From: Elymus sibiricus
Taxonomy: Eukaryota > Streptophyta > Magnoliopsida > Poales > Poaceae
NCBI GenBank assembly: GCA_039707655.1
Contig: CM077671.1
Coordinates: 370,823,220 to 370,887,219 of the forward strand
Length of the DNA: 64,000 nt
Direction of reading: 5' to 3'
The stretch's first letter is position 1. The number at the start of each line of letters is the position of its first letter. Position numbers and translations under genes: made by a program. The notes below the pieces were generated by a model. It was not told where the DNA came from. It searched no databases and worked only from the letters and a program-made list of their open reading frames with translations. Shown piece by piece: positions 20,802 through 32,720 of the stretch.

Positions 20802-23800
20802 AGCATCCCCAAGCTTAATTCCTGCTCGTCCTCGAATAGGTAAATGATAAAATAGAATTTTTTATGTGGAATGCTACCTAACATATTCATCCATGTAATT
20901 TTCTTTATTGTGGCATGAATATTCAGATCCATAAGATTCAATACAAAAGTTTAATGTTGACATAAAACAATAATACTTCAAGCATACTAATAAAGCAATC
21001 CCGTCTTCTCAAAATAACATGGCCAAAGAAAGTTATCCCTACAAAATCATATAGTCTGGCTATGCTCCATCTTCATTACACAAAGTATTAAATCATGCAC
21101 AACCCCGGTTTTAGCCAAGCAATTGTTTCATACTTTAGTGTTCTCAAACTTTTCAACTCTCACACAATACATGAGCGTGAGCCATGGACATAGCACTATA
21201 GGTGGAATAGAATATGGTGGTTGTGGAGAAGACAAAAAGAAGGAGATAGTCTCACACCAACTAGGTGTATCAACGGGCTATGGAGATGCCCATCAATAGA
21301 TACCAATGTGAGTGAGTAGGGATTGCCATGCAACGGATGCACTAGAGCTATAAGTGTATGAAAGCTCAAAAAAGAAACTAAGTGGGTGTGCATCCAACTC
21401 GCTTGCTCACGAAGACCTAGGGCAATTTGAGGAAGCCCATCATTGGAATATACAAGCCAAGTTCTATAATGAAAAATTCCCACTAGTATATGAAAGTGTG
21501 AATATAGGAGACTCTCTATCATGAAGATCATGGTACTACTTTGAAGGACAAGTGTGGAAAAAGGATAGTAGCATTGCCCCTTCTCTCTTTTCTCTCATTT
21601 TTTTTTATTTTCTCCTTTTTTTCTTTTGGTGGGCTTCTTTGGCCTCTCTTTTTTGTAAAGTCCGAAGACTCATCCCGACTTGTGAGGGAATCATAGTCTC
21701 CATCATCCTTTCCTCACATGGGACAATGCTCTATAATGATGATCATCATACTTTTATTTACTTACAACTCAAGAATTACAACTCGATACTTGAACAAGAT
21801 ATGACTCTATATGAATGCCTCTGGCGGTGTACCGGGATATGCAATGATCTAGCGTAGCCATGAAAACATCATGCTAGCTATCTTACGATCATGCTAAGCA
21901 ATATGACAATGATGGTGCGTGTCATGATAATCGGAACGGTGGAAGTTGCATGGCAATATATCTCGGAATGGCTATGGAAATGCCATAATAGGTAGGTATG
22001 GTGGCTGTTTTGAGGAAGGTATATGGTGGCTGTTTTGAGGAAGGTGGGTTTAATGCACCGGCGAAAGTTGCGCGGTACTAGAGAGTCTAGCAAAGGTGGA
22101 AGGGTGAGAGTGCGTATAATCCATGGACTCAACATTAGTCATAAAGAACTCACATACTTATTGCAAAAATCTATTAGTCATCAAAACAAAGTACTGCACG
22201 CATGCTCCTAGGGGAAGGGTTGGTAGGAGTTAACCATCGCGCGATCCTGACCTCAACACAAAGGAAGGCAATCAATAAATAAATCATGCTCCGACTTCGT
22301 CACATAACGGTTCACCATACGTGCATGCTACGAGAATCACAAACTTTAACACAAGTATTTCGACCAAGCCACAATTACTCACTAGCATGTCTCTAATATT
22401 ACAATCTTTATATCTCAAAACAATCATAAGGAATCAAACTTCTCATAGTATTCAATGCACTTTTATATGTAAGTTTTTATTATATCTCTCTTGGATGCCC
22501 ATCATATTAGGACTAAATTCATAACCTAAACAAATTACCATGCTGTTTAGAGACTCTCAAAATAATATAAGTGAAGCAAGAGAGTTCAACAATTTCTATA
22601 AAATGAAGCCACCGCCGTGCTCTAAAAAGATATAAGTGAAGCACTAGAGCATATTGCCTAGCTCAAAAGATATAAGTGAAGCACATAGAGTATTCTAATA
22701 AATTCACGATTCATGCGTGTCCCTCTCAAAAAGTGTGTACAGCAAGGATGATTGTGGCAAACTAAAAGCAAAGACTCGTATCATACAAGACGCTCCAAGC
22801 AAAACACATATCATGTGGTGAATAAAAATATAGCCTCAAGTAAATTTACCGATGGATTGAAGACGAAAGAGGGGATGCCTTCCGGGGCATCCCCAAGCTT
22901 AGGCTCTTGGTTGTCCTTGAATATTACCTTGGGGTGCCTTGGGAATCCCCAAGCTTAGGCTCTTGCCACTCCTTATTCCATAGTCCATCAAATCTTTACC
23001 CAAAACTTGAAAACTTCACAACACAAAACTCAACAACAAACTCGTGAGATCCGTTAGTATAAGAAAATAAAATCACCACTTTAGGTACTGTTGTGAACTC
23101 ATTCTTTATTTATATTTGTGTAATATCTACTGTATTCCAACTTCTCCATGGTTCATACACCCCGATGCTACCCATAGATTCATCAAAATAAGCAAACAAC
23201 ACATAGAAACCAGAATCTGTCTAAAACAGAACAGTCTGTAGAAATCTGTAAACTTCGAATAATTATGTAACTCTAAAAATTCTGAAAAATTAGTACAATC
23301 TGGGAAATTTGTATATCAATCTTTTGTAATAAATTCAGACACTTTTGACGCTCTGACAAATTTTAAAAATTCCAGGACTGGGTGTCAAAGTTTCTGTTTT
23401 TCAGCAAGATCAAATCAACTATCACCGTAGGCCATCCCAAAGGCTTTACTTGGCACTTTATTGAAACAAAAGCTATAAAACATGATTAATACAGTAGCTT
23501 AATCATGTGAACACACTAAAACAGTAGGGATAAATATTGGGTTGTCTCCCAACAAGCGCTTTTCTTCAATGTCTTTTAGCTAGGCATGATGATTTCAATG
23601 ATGCTCACATAAAAGATAAGAATTGAAACATGCAAGAGAGCATCATGAAGCATATGACTAGCACATTTAAGCCTAACCAACTTCCTATGCATAGGGATTT
23701 TGTGATCAAACAACTTATGGGAACAAGAATCAACTAGCATAGGAAGGTAAAACAAGCAAAACTTCAAGATTTTCAACACATAGAGAGGAAACTTGATATT

Positions 23801-24044
23801 ATTGCAATTCCTACAAGAATATACTCCTCCCTCATAATAATTTTTAGTAGAATCATGAATGATATAACAATCACATAAAATCATTCTTTTCATGATCCAC
23901 AAGCATAGAAATTTTACTACTCTCCATATAAGCAATTTTCTTCTCATTCAGAATAATGGGAGTATCATATGAAACTCGAATACTAAAAATTGTTTCCACA
24001 TTAAAAGAGTAATGTTCAGTAAAAGGATATTCAAAATTATGACA
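20802..24044. other. Element A interior without coding capacity
   Basis: 3.2 kb of AT-rich sequence between the gag-like frame and the 3' LTR. It holds a pyrimidine-rich patch (about 21575-21645), short repeats of ATATAAGTGAAGCA (about 22568-22685), and two phrases with CCCCAAGCTTAGGCTCTTG near 22890 and 22950. No protease, RT, RNase H or integrase motif was found on either strand. Confidence 0.7.
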
Positions 24045-25464
24045 CTAATTATCACTACTTTTTATAACATAAGTATCATCACGATAATCATCATAAGTAG
24101 CAACTTTGTTCTCATCATAGTCAAATGAAACCTCTTCCGAAATAGTGGAATCATTACTAAATAAAGTCATGACCTCTACAAATCCACTTTTATCATTATA
24201 ATAAGATTCAACACCCTCCAAAATAGTGGGATAATTATTATCTAAAGTTGACACTCTTCCAAACCCACTTTCATGAATATTGCAATCATCATAAATAGGG
24301 GGTATGCTATCATCATAATAAATTTGCACATCAAAACTTGGGGGACTAAAAATATCATCTTCATTAAACATAGCATCCCCAAGCTTGGGAAAAACATTAA
24401 TTGCAGCAAATAAATTCTCAAACATGTCATTCTCATCAAACATAGCATCCCCAAGCTTGTGGCTTTGCATAACATAAGCATAATCACTCTCATCATTAAT
24501 AGTATGAATAGCACCAATCGTATAACAATTATTATCATCACAATTTTCTAAGTTGGTGCCAAAAAGATTTTCAAGATTATAAGGGGTATCATTATTTGGG
24601 AGAGATACCTTTTTACCTCTACTTTTTCTTCTTTTCTTCTTCTTCACCACATCATGTGTGGGTTTAATCAATTTTCCCGAGCTTCTTATTGATGAGATTG
24701 GTAGAATAGGAAGCTCCCCCTCGTCACCTGATTCATCATAAGAAAAAATAGGAAGATATTGGGAAGTCTCTTCCCCTTCATTAGTATTCTCTTCATCTTC
24801 TATTTTTTTTTCTTATCTTTAAATAATTGGCAATATAATGATTCTCAACGCAATTTACCGCGCCATACATATAGATTTCATTTAGATCAAAATCAATCAT
24901 TTTTATGAGAACCCAATCTGGAACCTCGTTAGTTTTATGTTTCATTTCTTCATAACCCAAAAATAGACTAAGTTCATTATAATGCTCAAGGGTAATGAGG
25001 TTATCACAATTTTTGGACATAATTCGATCATGAAATAATTCACATTGGAAATTAAAATGACCACTTTGATTGCAAAGTTCACAAGTAATGCGAAGAAGAA
25101 GAGGATATAACTTTTTGGCACAAATATCTAACATCTTAAGTAACCGTTTGGTTTCCAAATATGTATGCCTCTTACAAAATCTATTTTCCTTTTTCTTCGG
25201 TGAGTATTCGCACTCCCAATTCACTCCACAAAAATTGACATCCTTATAGGAGACATCATTATCATGACTAGTGCAATCATCATTAGTATTATGGATATTC
25301 AAAGAATTTATATTAACAACATTGCAATCATGCTCATCATTCAAAGATTAAGTGCCAAACATTTTATTGACTTCTTCTTCTAACACTTTGGCACAATTTT
25401 CCTTTCCATCATTTTCACGAAAGACATTATAAAGATGAAGTATATGAGGCAACCTCAATTCCAT
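24045..25464 (-). pseudogene. Gag-like protein of element A with CCHC knuckle
   Basis: The minus-strand frame can start at the ATG at 25464 (MELRLPHILHLYNVF). It meets a TAA at 25348-25350, continues through a CCHC zinc knuckle (CELCNQSGHFNFQC), then shifts frame in an A8 run near 24810. It ends at 24045 in a highly acidic, Asn- and Asp-rich domain with two LGDAMF repeats. A zinc knuckle and absence of enzymes suggest a nucleocapsid-type gag, but the acidic C-terminal half is unlike standard gag and I cannot assign it. The breaks mean this copy makes no full-length protein. Confidence 0.6.
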
Positions 25465-25579
25465 TTTTTTTATTTTTTTATTTGTAGTTTTCTTTTATAG
25501 ACTAAACTAGTGATAAAACAAGAAACTAAAAGATTCAATTGCAAGATCTAAAGATATACCTTCAAGCACTCACCTCCCC

Positions 25580-25592
25580 GGCAACGGCGCCA
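25580..25592 (-). other. Element A primer-binding site
   Basis: On the minus strand TGGCGCCGTTGCC lies ten bases beyond the end of the 5' LTR, followed by GGGGAGGTGAG. TGGCGCC at the start of a primer site is the complement of a tRNA 3' end and is common in plant gypsy elements. This fixes the element's orientation. Confidence 0.8.
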
Positions 25593-25602
25593 GAAAAGAG
25601 CT

Positions 25603-27271
25603 TGATGTCTACTACGCAACCTTCTTCTTGTAGACTCGTGTTGGGCCTCCAAGCGCAGAGTTTTGTAGGACAGTAGCAAATTTCCCTCAAGTGGATGACC
25701 TAAGGTTTATCAATCCGTGGGAGGCATAGGATGAAGATGGTCTCTCTCAAACAACCTGCAACCAAATAACAAAGAGTCTCTTGTGTCCCCAACACACCCA
25801 ATACAATGGTAAATTGTATAGGTGCACTAGTTCGGTGAAGAGATGGTGATACAAGTGTAATATGGATGGTAGATATAGGTTTTTGTAATCTGAAAATATA
25901 AAAAAAGTAAGGTAACCAATGATAAAAGTGAGCACAAACGGTATTGCGGTGCTTAGAAACAAGGCCTAGGGTTCATACTTTCACTAGTGCAAGTTCTCTC
26001 AACAATACTGACATAGTTGAATCATATGTAAATCCCTCGCGTGCGACAAAGAGTTCACTCCAAAGTCACAAATAGCGGAGAACAAACGAAGAAATTATTG
26101 TAGGGTACGAAACCACCTCAAAGTTATCTTTTCCGATCAATCTTATGAGCTATCCCAATAAGTGTCACGAACAGCCCTAGAGTTCGTACTAAAATAACAC
26201 CTTAAGATACACATCAACCAAAACCCTAATGTCACCTAGATACTCCAATGTCACCACGAGTACCCATGGGCTTGATTATACGATATGCATCACACAATTT
26301 CAGATTCATCATGTTCAATCCAACACAAAGAACTTCAAAGAGTGCCCCAAAGTTTCTACCGGAGAGTCAAGACGAAAAGGTGTGCCAACCCCTATGCATA
26401 GATTCCCAAGGTCACGGAACCCACAAGTTGATCACCAAAACATACATCAAGTGGATCAATAGAACATCCCATTGTCACCACGGATATCCCATCGCAAGAC
26501 ATACATCAAGTGTTCTCAAATACTTTAAAGACTCAATCCGATAAGATAACTTCAAAGGGAAAACTCAATTCATCACAAGAAGATAGAGAGGGGAAAACTC
26601 CATATGATTCATCTATATTAATAAAGCTCGCGGTACATCAAGATCGTGTCATCTCAAGAACATGAGAGGGAGAGAGAGATCAAACACATAGCTATTGGTA
26701 CATACCCTCTGCCCCGACGGTGAACTACTCCCTCCTCGTCATGGAGACCGCCGGGATTATGAGGATGGCCTCCGGTGATAGTTTCCCCCTCCGGCAGGGT
26801 GCCGGAACGGGCTCCCGATTGGTTTTTCGTGGCTACAGAGGCTTGCGGCGGCGGAACTCCCGATCTAGGTTTCTTTCTGGAGGTTTCTGTATTTATAAGA
26901 AATTTGGGCTTTGGAAACAAGTCAAGGGGGGCCATGAGGCGACGACAAGCCAGGGGGCGCGCCCTAGGGGGGCGCCCCCTAGGCTTGTGGCTACCTCGTG
27001 GCTCTTCTGGCCCAACTGCGATGCCTCGTGGGTCTCTTCTGGTCCATAAAAAATCACCGTAAATTTTTATTCCGTTTGGACTCCGTTTGATATTCCTTTT
27101 CTGTAAAACTCAAAAACAAGGAAAAAACAGAAACTAGCACTGGGCTCTAGGTTAATAGGTTAGTCCCGAAAAATAGTATAAAATAGCATATTAATGCATA
27201 TAAAACATCCAAAACCGATAATATAATAGCATGGAACAATCAAAAATTATAGATACGTTGGAGACGTATCA
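25603..27271 (-). repeat. Element A 5' LTR (uninterrupted copy)
   Basis: 1669 bp from TGATGTCTACTACG to GAGACGTATCA, and on the minus strand the upstream LTR. In the first ~450 bp I count 11 substitutions against the left copy, plus a single-base indel. It shows what the left LTR looked like before element C entered. Confidence 0.85.
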
Positions 27272-27276
27272 CAGAG

Positions 27277-29226
27277 TACCGGAAAAGGCCTCCAGATGGA
27301 ATCACGACAGAAAAGAGACTTGCAGTGGCGGAAAATTTTCTTTGGGGATCCCTCTGATGTTTTGGGAATATTTAAGAGTATATAAAGGTGGAACTAGGTC
27401 AGGACACGTTACGGGGGAGTCACAAACTCAGGTGGCGCGCCCTGTGAGCTCCTGGCTCTCTCGTAGATCTTATGGTCTCCTCCCTAACCTTCTAGGGTCC
27501 CTTCTGGTCCAGAAAAAATCACCATAAATTTTTGTCACGTTTGGACTTCGTTTGGTATTGAATTTCTGGAAAATGAAAAAACAAGCAAAAACAGGAACTC
27601 GCATTGGGCACTAGGTTAATTGGTTAGTTCCTTAAAATGATATAAAATTACGTCTAAAGTATGTAAGATTGATACAAAAGTAGCATGAAACAATAAAAAA
27701 TTATAGATATGTTAGAGACGTATCAAGCATCCCAAGATTAACTCCTCCTCGTCCTTGAGTAGGTAGATGATAAAAATAGAATTTTTGATGTTGAATGCTA
27801 CCTAGCATGTTTATCATGTAATCTCTTTATGGTATAAATGTTCAGAAACGATGACTTAATAGATATCAAAACAATAATAAAGATGAATGCTAGCCAATGA
27901 CAGTTGCTTTTCAAAATAACAACACTAAAGAACGTTATCCCCTAATTCATTTGATCATGTAAGTAATGGCATAACTCTATCTTCCCAACGCCAAGCATAA
28001 ATCATGATCACCCGGTTCCTAATCAAGCATTTGACTCGTGCTTCCTCACGTGCTTCAGCCTTTTCATCTTCACTCAATACTTGAGCATGAGCCATGGACT
28101 TTCGGCACTTGGGTGGAATAGAATGATGATAGGGATAAACAAGGGAAGACAAAAGTTTGCATAGTCTCACACCAACTAGACGGATCGTTAGGCTATGGAG
28201 ATGCCTTCCAATCGATATCGGTGCGAGGATTAGGGACTGTCATGCAACTTTTGATGCACTAGAGTTGTAAGTTTATGAAAGCTCTCTATTGAAACTAAGT
28301 GGGATGTACATCTAACTCACTTGCTCAAAACCTCTGGCATTTTGAGGAAGCCCATCATCGAGTATACAAGACAAGCTCTACAAGGTAAAATTCCCACTAG
28401 TATATGAAAGTGACAAAATATGAAGACTCTCTATATGAAGAACATGATGCTACTTTGAAGCACAATGTAACAAAGGATAGTGGCATGCCCCTCTCTCTTT
28501 TTTCTTTTTTCTTTTTTCTTTTTTCTTTTTTCTTTTTTTCCTTTTTTCTTCCTTCTTTTTTATTTTTTTCTTTAAGTCCGGAACCACATCCTCATTCTTT
28601 GGAGGAATCATTACTCTCCATCATCCTTTTTCTCACTGGGGCAATGCTCTAAAAATGATTATCATACATTCTATTTACCTTACAACTCGATGAAACTAAA
28701 TAGACCCTATGAATGCATATCAATGCCTCTGATAGTGTACCGGGATGTGCAATGATACTAGCGTAACATGTATACAATGATGAACGGTGGTTGTTCCACA
28801 CATATAATCTCAGCTGTATGATCATGTAAAGAAAAATAACTATGGATGCTCAAGTCATAAGAATGATGAAAGTTGCATGGCAATATATCCCGAAATGGCT
28901 ATGAAAATACCATGATAGGTAGGTATGGTGGCTGTTTTGAGGAAGATATAACAAGGCTTATGTGTGATAGAGCGTATCATATCATCGGTTTTGGATGCAC
29001 TCACGAAGTATACGCCAATCTCGAGGTGAGAACGGGCAATGTATAGTACCGAAAAGGCTATCAAATTGCGGAAGGATAGAAGTGCTTACGGTCCACAAAC
29101 TCACATTAAACACAAGGAACTCGGGTACTTATTGTGTCATCTATTAGCTCTCTTGAAGCAAAGCACCCATCACATACTCCTAGGGAGGACGTTGGGAGGA
29201 GTTAACCATCGCGTGCCACCGGCAAG
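27277..29226 (-). mobile_element. Element B: LTR second part and 1.5 kb of interior
   Basis: 27277-27725 completes the LTR broken at 6043 and ends GAGACGTATCA. The adjoining AAGCATCCCAAG is the purine tract in minus-strand reading. The interior at 27726-29226 runs parallel to 20802-22245 of element A, with the same order of phrases, a T/C-rich patch at 28490-28570, and the ending GGAGGAGTTAACCATCGCG. It therefore belongs to a related family. It stops abruptly at about 29226. The gag-like gene and 5' LTR are missing, so B is a truncated older copy. Confidence 0.7.
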
Positions 29227-29227
29227 A

Positions 29228-29262
29228 TGATACGTCTCCAACGTATCTATAATTTTTTACCA
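29228..29262 (+). repeat. LTR stub in plus orientation
   Basis: TGATACGTCTCCAACGTATC and the following AT stretch are the first ~35 bases of a Sabrina-like LTR, facing opposite to elements A and B. The rest of that LTR is absent. It marks the end of a deleted or rearranged copy. Confidence 0.55.
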
Positions 29263-29265
29263 AAC

Positions 29266-30652
29266 TCTCTAATCCCGGTCTATTTTGAACCTTGAGAGCT
29301 TTCCCAAACAAGGATTGTTCACGTGGCAGGTCAAATCTTGTATTGTTGGCTGCACACTCAACTGGGCCGGCCCATCAAACATCAAGCGAGTTTTTTATTT
29401 CTTGACACACGACGTAAAAAATCTTTCTTTCTTTTTCTCAATGCGCGAAATATTTAAGTAGAAACCAAAGCGTCGAACTTTAAAAATATTCTTTATGGGC
29501 AAACAAGTATTGAAAATGTAATTATTTTCTGAAATATTCGAACATTTTATAAAGTGCGAGCACTTTTTGAAAATTACAAATACTTTTAATAAAACAACAA
29601 TATTTTGAAAACAATTAATTTTGAAAAATTGAACACTTTTTGAAACATAAATATTTTCTGAAACCTGAACAAAATTTTAAACTGCAAACACTTTTTGAAA
29701 CATAAACATTTTCTGAAATCTGAACAAAAAAATTAAATGCAAACACATTTTGAAACATAATTTTTTTCTGAAACCTGTACATATTTTAAACTGTGGTTAC
29801 TTTTCCAAAATTTCAAAAATAGGAACGAATTTTGAAATCTGAACAAACATGAAAAAAACTTGTTACAAAATTTTAAAGTGCAAACACGTTTTGAAACATA
29901 AACATTTTCTTAAATCTGAACAAAAATTTAAAGTGTGAATAATTTTTATTTTTTAAAAAAATAGGAACAAATTTTGAAATCTGAACAAATGTGATTTTTT
30001 TCGTTACATTAAAAAAATGTCAGAAGTTTACAAAATTAAACGGGCTATTTCGAACAAATGTTTATACAATGTATAATAATATTCTTGTGATTCGCAAAAA
30101 AATGTTTCATACAATCAAGAAAATGGAACTTTTCAAGAATGTTCATGAGTTTCAAAAAATGTATTTGTGACATTTCCAAAAATTGTGTGTACAATGTAAA
30201 AAAATTGAGTGAAAATGTGTCACACCCTTAACAGAATATACATGAGATGTGTTTGAAAAAAGTGTATATTATAATTTAAAAAATGATGAACAATGTAAAA
30301 GAATATTCGTGTATTTTTATAAAATGTTTATTGTCATTAAGAAAATGTAAAACGTGTATTTGGGAAAATATTACCATGTATTCAAAACAGTTTTGAAAAC
30401 ATGTATTTTAAAAATATACATAATGTATTTGAAAATATCGAAAGTTTATCAAAAAAAATCTATGTGGGTTAAAAATGTACATTGGGTACTGAGATTAGAC
30501 ATGTGTGACAAACGAAAGGCAAAAAAATAAATAGAAAAAACAAAGAAAAACCACAGCAGAACGTGTGCGGGCGACTGAGCTAATGGGCCGGCCCAATTCA
30601 GCAAATCCCGTCTAAGTCCTGTCAAGGTTTAAAATAGACCGGGATTAGAAAA
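29266..30652. mobile_element. AT-rich element with ~25-bp terminal inverted repeats
   Basis: CTAATCCCGGTCTATTTT near 29270 is mirrored by AAAATAGACCGGGATTAG ending near 30650, and similarity continues inward as AACCTTGA. A palindromic GGGCCGGCCCA lies inside each end (about 29360 and 30583). The interior repeats TTTTGAAA / ACATTTTCTGAA phrases dozens of times and has no coding frame. It is probably a non-autonomous DNA transposon. The superfamily is unclear because no convincing target duplication was found. Confidence 0.55.
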
Positions 30653-30893
30653 CTTGATGTGCCGATTTCGAGTTTAGGATTTGATTTATCTTTGGCCTAC
30701 AAGTTCAAAGTTTGTTTTAGACTTTTTCCATGGAAATTATCAATCATATCTTATATAGAGGATTTACCAGATTTTTGGCGGTGGACCCATGCGATGTGCG
30801 GCACGTCCTGGGATCGTCGGCAACATCACCAGCCCTCTTGACCGCCTCGTGTTCATAAATCCCAACAAAATCACGTACTATAACTTTATAGTA
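30653..30893. other. No gene seen
   Basis: Mixed-composition sequence between two small DNA elements, with only short frames lacking domains. Confidence 0.5.
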
Positions 30894-31200
30894 AGGACAT
30901 GTCTAGAACTCAGTCGACTGAGACTCGGTCGAGTGACATCAGCGTAGTTGTGGTACTGCAAGCGAATGGCTGAATGCTGCAAACAGCGATGAAAAATGTC
31001 GCGGCAATGCTACAATAGTCAGAGGAGAATTTTGCACCGGTGAGATGACGTGCTACAATTGATGAGGGAAAAAATGCTACAACCAGAAAGTCGGATGTTG
31101 CAACCGACAGGAAAAACGTCGCAAATGATGGGACAAAATGTTATAAGGTCGAATGAGACTTCGTTAAATCTCAGTTGACTGAGTTTTATCAAGCCTGTTA
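30894..31200. mobile_element. MITE-like element with inverted ACTCAGTYGACTGAG ends
   Basis: AACTCAGTCGACTGAGA at 30907-30923 is mirrored by TCTCAGTTGACTGAGTT at 31169-31185. Each is itself nearly palindromic. The interior repeats phrases such as TGCTACAA and GTTGCAACCG at loose spacing. The size and lack of coding suit a MITE. The superfamily is not determined. Confidence 0.5.
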
Positions 31201-31239
31201 TACTAAATCAGCGACACTTATTTTGAGACGAAATGAGTA
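31201..31239. mobile_element. Stowaway-type MITE end fragment
   Basis: TACTAAATCAGCGACACTTA followed by TTTTGAGACG resembles the inner terminal part of Triticeae Stowaway MITEs in inverted form. The expected terminal CTCCCTC block is degenerate and the partner end is missing. Confidence 0.4.
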
Positions 31240-31613
31240 AGCCACACGATGGCACCAACTAATTTCAATATTTTTTAAGGCTCCAAGAGAGTATACATTG
31301 TTGAAATATAGTGTCCGTTTTCCCTCATCAATTAATTAACTTTTGGATGAACTGGTTGGATCATGAATTGTCCGTCTCACTTTATCAATTTGGACTTTCG
31401 ACTGACCTGTCTCGGCACAAAAGCACATGATGTATAATGGAGAACTCTAAGAATCTATGAGCATGTCATGGTTCATGTAGAAGTTCGTTCAAAAGACACC
31501 TTCATAATCCTTACTCCTCCCACAACCCTAGGCCCTAGGCGGCCACCACCACTTTCCTCCTGATCTCCTTCTCCTCCCGTGACCCTAGCCGTCTCTCTCT
31601 CTCTTCTCCCTCT
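31240..31613. other. No gene seen
   Basis: The right part (31500-31610) is C/T-rich and resembles a transcribed leader with a (CT)n tract at 31590-31605, but no coding frame follows. Confidence 0.4.
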
Positions 31614-32272
31614 GTTTGTATGAAATCCGTCATGTTTGCATGAAATCCGTCCTTATTTGCATGAATTTCGGATTGGTTCGAGTTGTTGTTAGAATGTACG
31701 CAGCTACGGTGGGATATCGCCCTTCCGCATCCGTGTTCGTGGACTGGTCATCCGTCTGCAGACGGATGCGGAAGAAAATTTGCGGGTTGCAGATGCCTTG
31801 TATTTCTTTATTTCTTTAAAAAAATGCTTCGATGACATTCCTAATTTCTCAAAAAAAAACTTCAAATTGACAGATGTAATGTTTTCTTATTTTTATCAGT
31901 AAAGTAACTGAGGAGTTTTGTCCGGTAGAAACCGATTCAGCTAGAAAAGTCACTCTCAAAGTTCTACCTACAGTCCGTCACCGAGAGGCGTCGTTCAGTT
32001 TAGTTGGGTGGATAGATACGTCCATCAGATGTAGTTGTTTGAGTGGTCATTTTCGCTTGCCCTGATTGCGATGTAATGTAACCCGGCTTATTCACGACAT
32101 CTTCCCCCGCATCCATCCGTGGGAACTAGTCCGTAAACACGGATGTGAAAAAACGACATCTAACACTAGTTGCATATATTTTGACATAATTTAAACCAAT
32201 CGAACGAAATTCGTGTAAACACGACCAGATTTCATATAAACATGACGGATTTCATACAAACTAGACGAAACG
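31614..32272. mobile_element. Foldback-like element with long imperfect inverted repeats
   Basis: TTTGTATGAAATCCGTCATG at 31614 is mirrored by a CATGACGGATTTCATACAAA stretch ending near 32261. Looser inverted similarity continues inward for roughly 180 bp on each side, including ATCCGTGTTCGTGGACTGGT against its mirror near 32130. The middle 300 bp are unique. This architecture fits a foldback or long-TIR MITE. No coding frame is present. Confidence 0.5.
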
Positions 32273-32292
32273 TTTACATTTTAAACACACTT

Positions 32293-32719
32293 TCTTTCCT
32301 ACTTATAAAGGTTGGAGTTGATGATGAGTTCACATGTGGGACCACACAAATAAACTTCTAAAATCTCACGAAGGAGAGAGCGAACACATTTTTTTTACGG
32401 AGGAGAGAGCGAACACATTGCAATTTCAATATGGACGTAGACGTTCTCCTCCTACCAAATTCACTCTTGTGCATTCAAATTACTCACGACCATTCACCTA
32501 TGTTTTAAAATTTAAAATGTAAATCTCACGAAGGGCCGACAATGTTCACTTAGAAATCATCAATCCCTACAACATGACCTTTTGTTATATTTATGCTTTC
32601 TTTTTAATTATAAACCATGCAATAGTTGTATGACATCATCATCTATGATGATCTCTTAAGGCAGGAGTATCTCATCATCGTTTTTATCGCTTTGTAGCAA
32701 CGCACGAGCATTGTGCTAG
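32293..32719 (+). mobile_element. Short non-autonomous Helitron candidate
   Basis: The right end reads GCAACGCACGAGCATTGTGC then CTAG followed by T, the CTRR-T ending and subterminal stem of grass Helitrons. The left end begins TCTTTCCTACTTATAAAGG and continues GGAGTTGATGATGAG, a beginning I recall from small grass Helitrons. There is no coding capacity. The exact start is uncertain by a few bases. Confidence 0.5.
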
Positions 32720-32720
32720 T

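Larger units (their letters stand above)
6044..27271 (-). mobile_element. Element A: Sabrina-like gypsy LTR retrotransposon, gag-only, hosting element C
   Basis: The left LTR is 6044-6495 continued at 19565-20801 and the right LTR is 25603-27271. Both run from TGATGTCTAC to GACGTATCA. A perfect 5-bp target duplication CAGAG lies at 6039-6043 and 27272-27276, inside the LTR of element B. The primer-binding site and purine tract show that the element reads on the minus strand, so the right copy is the 5' LTR. The interior (20802-25602, 4.8 kb) encodes one broken gag-like protein and no protease, RT or integrase. Element C sits in the left LTR. The family name Sabrina is recalled, not checked. 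Confidence 0.85.
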
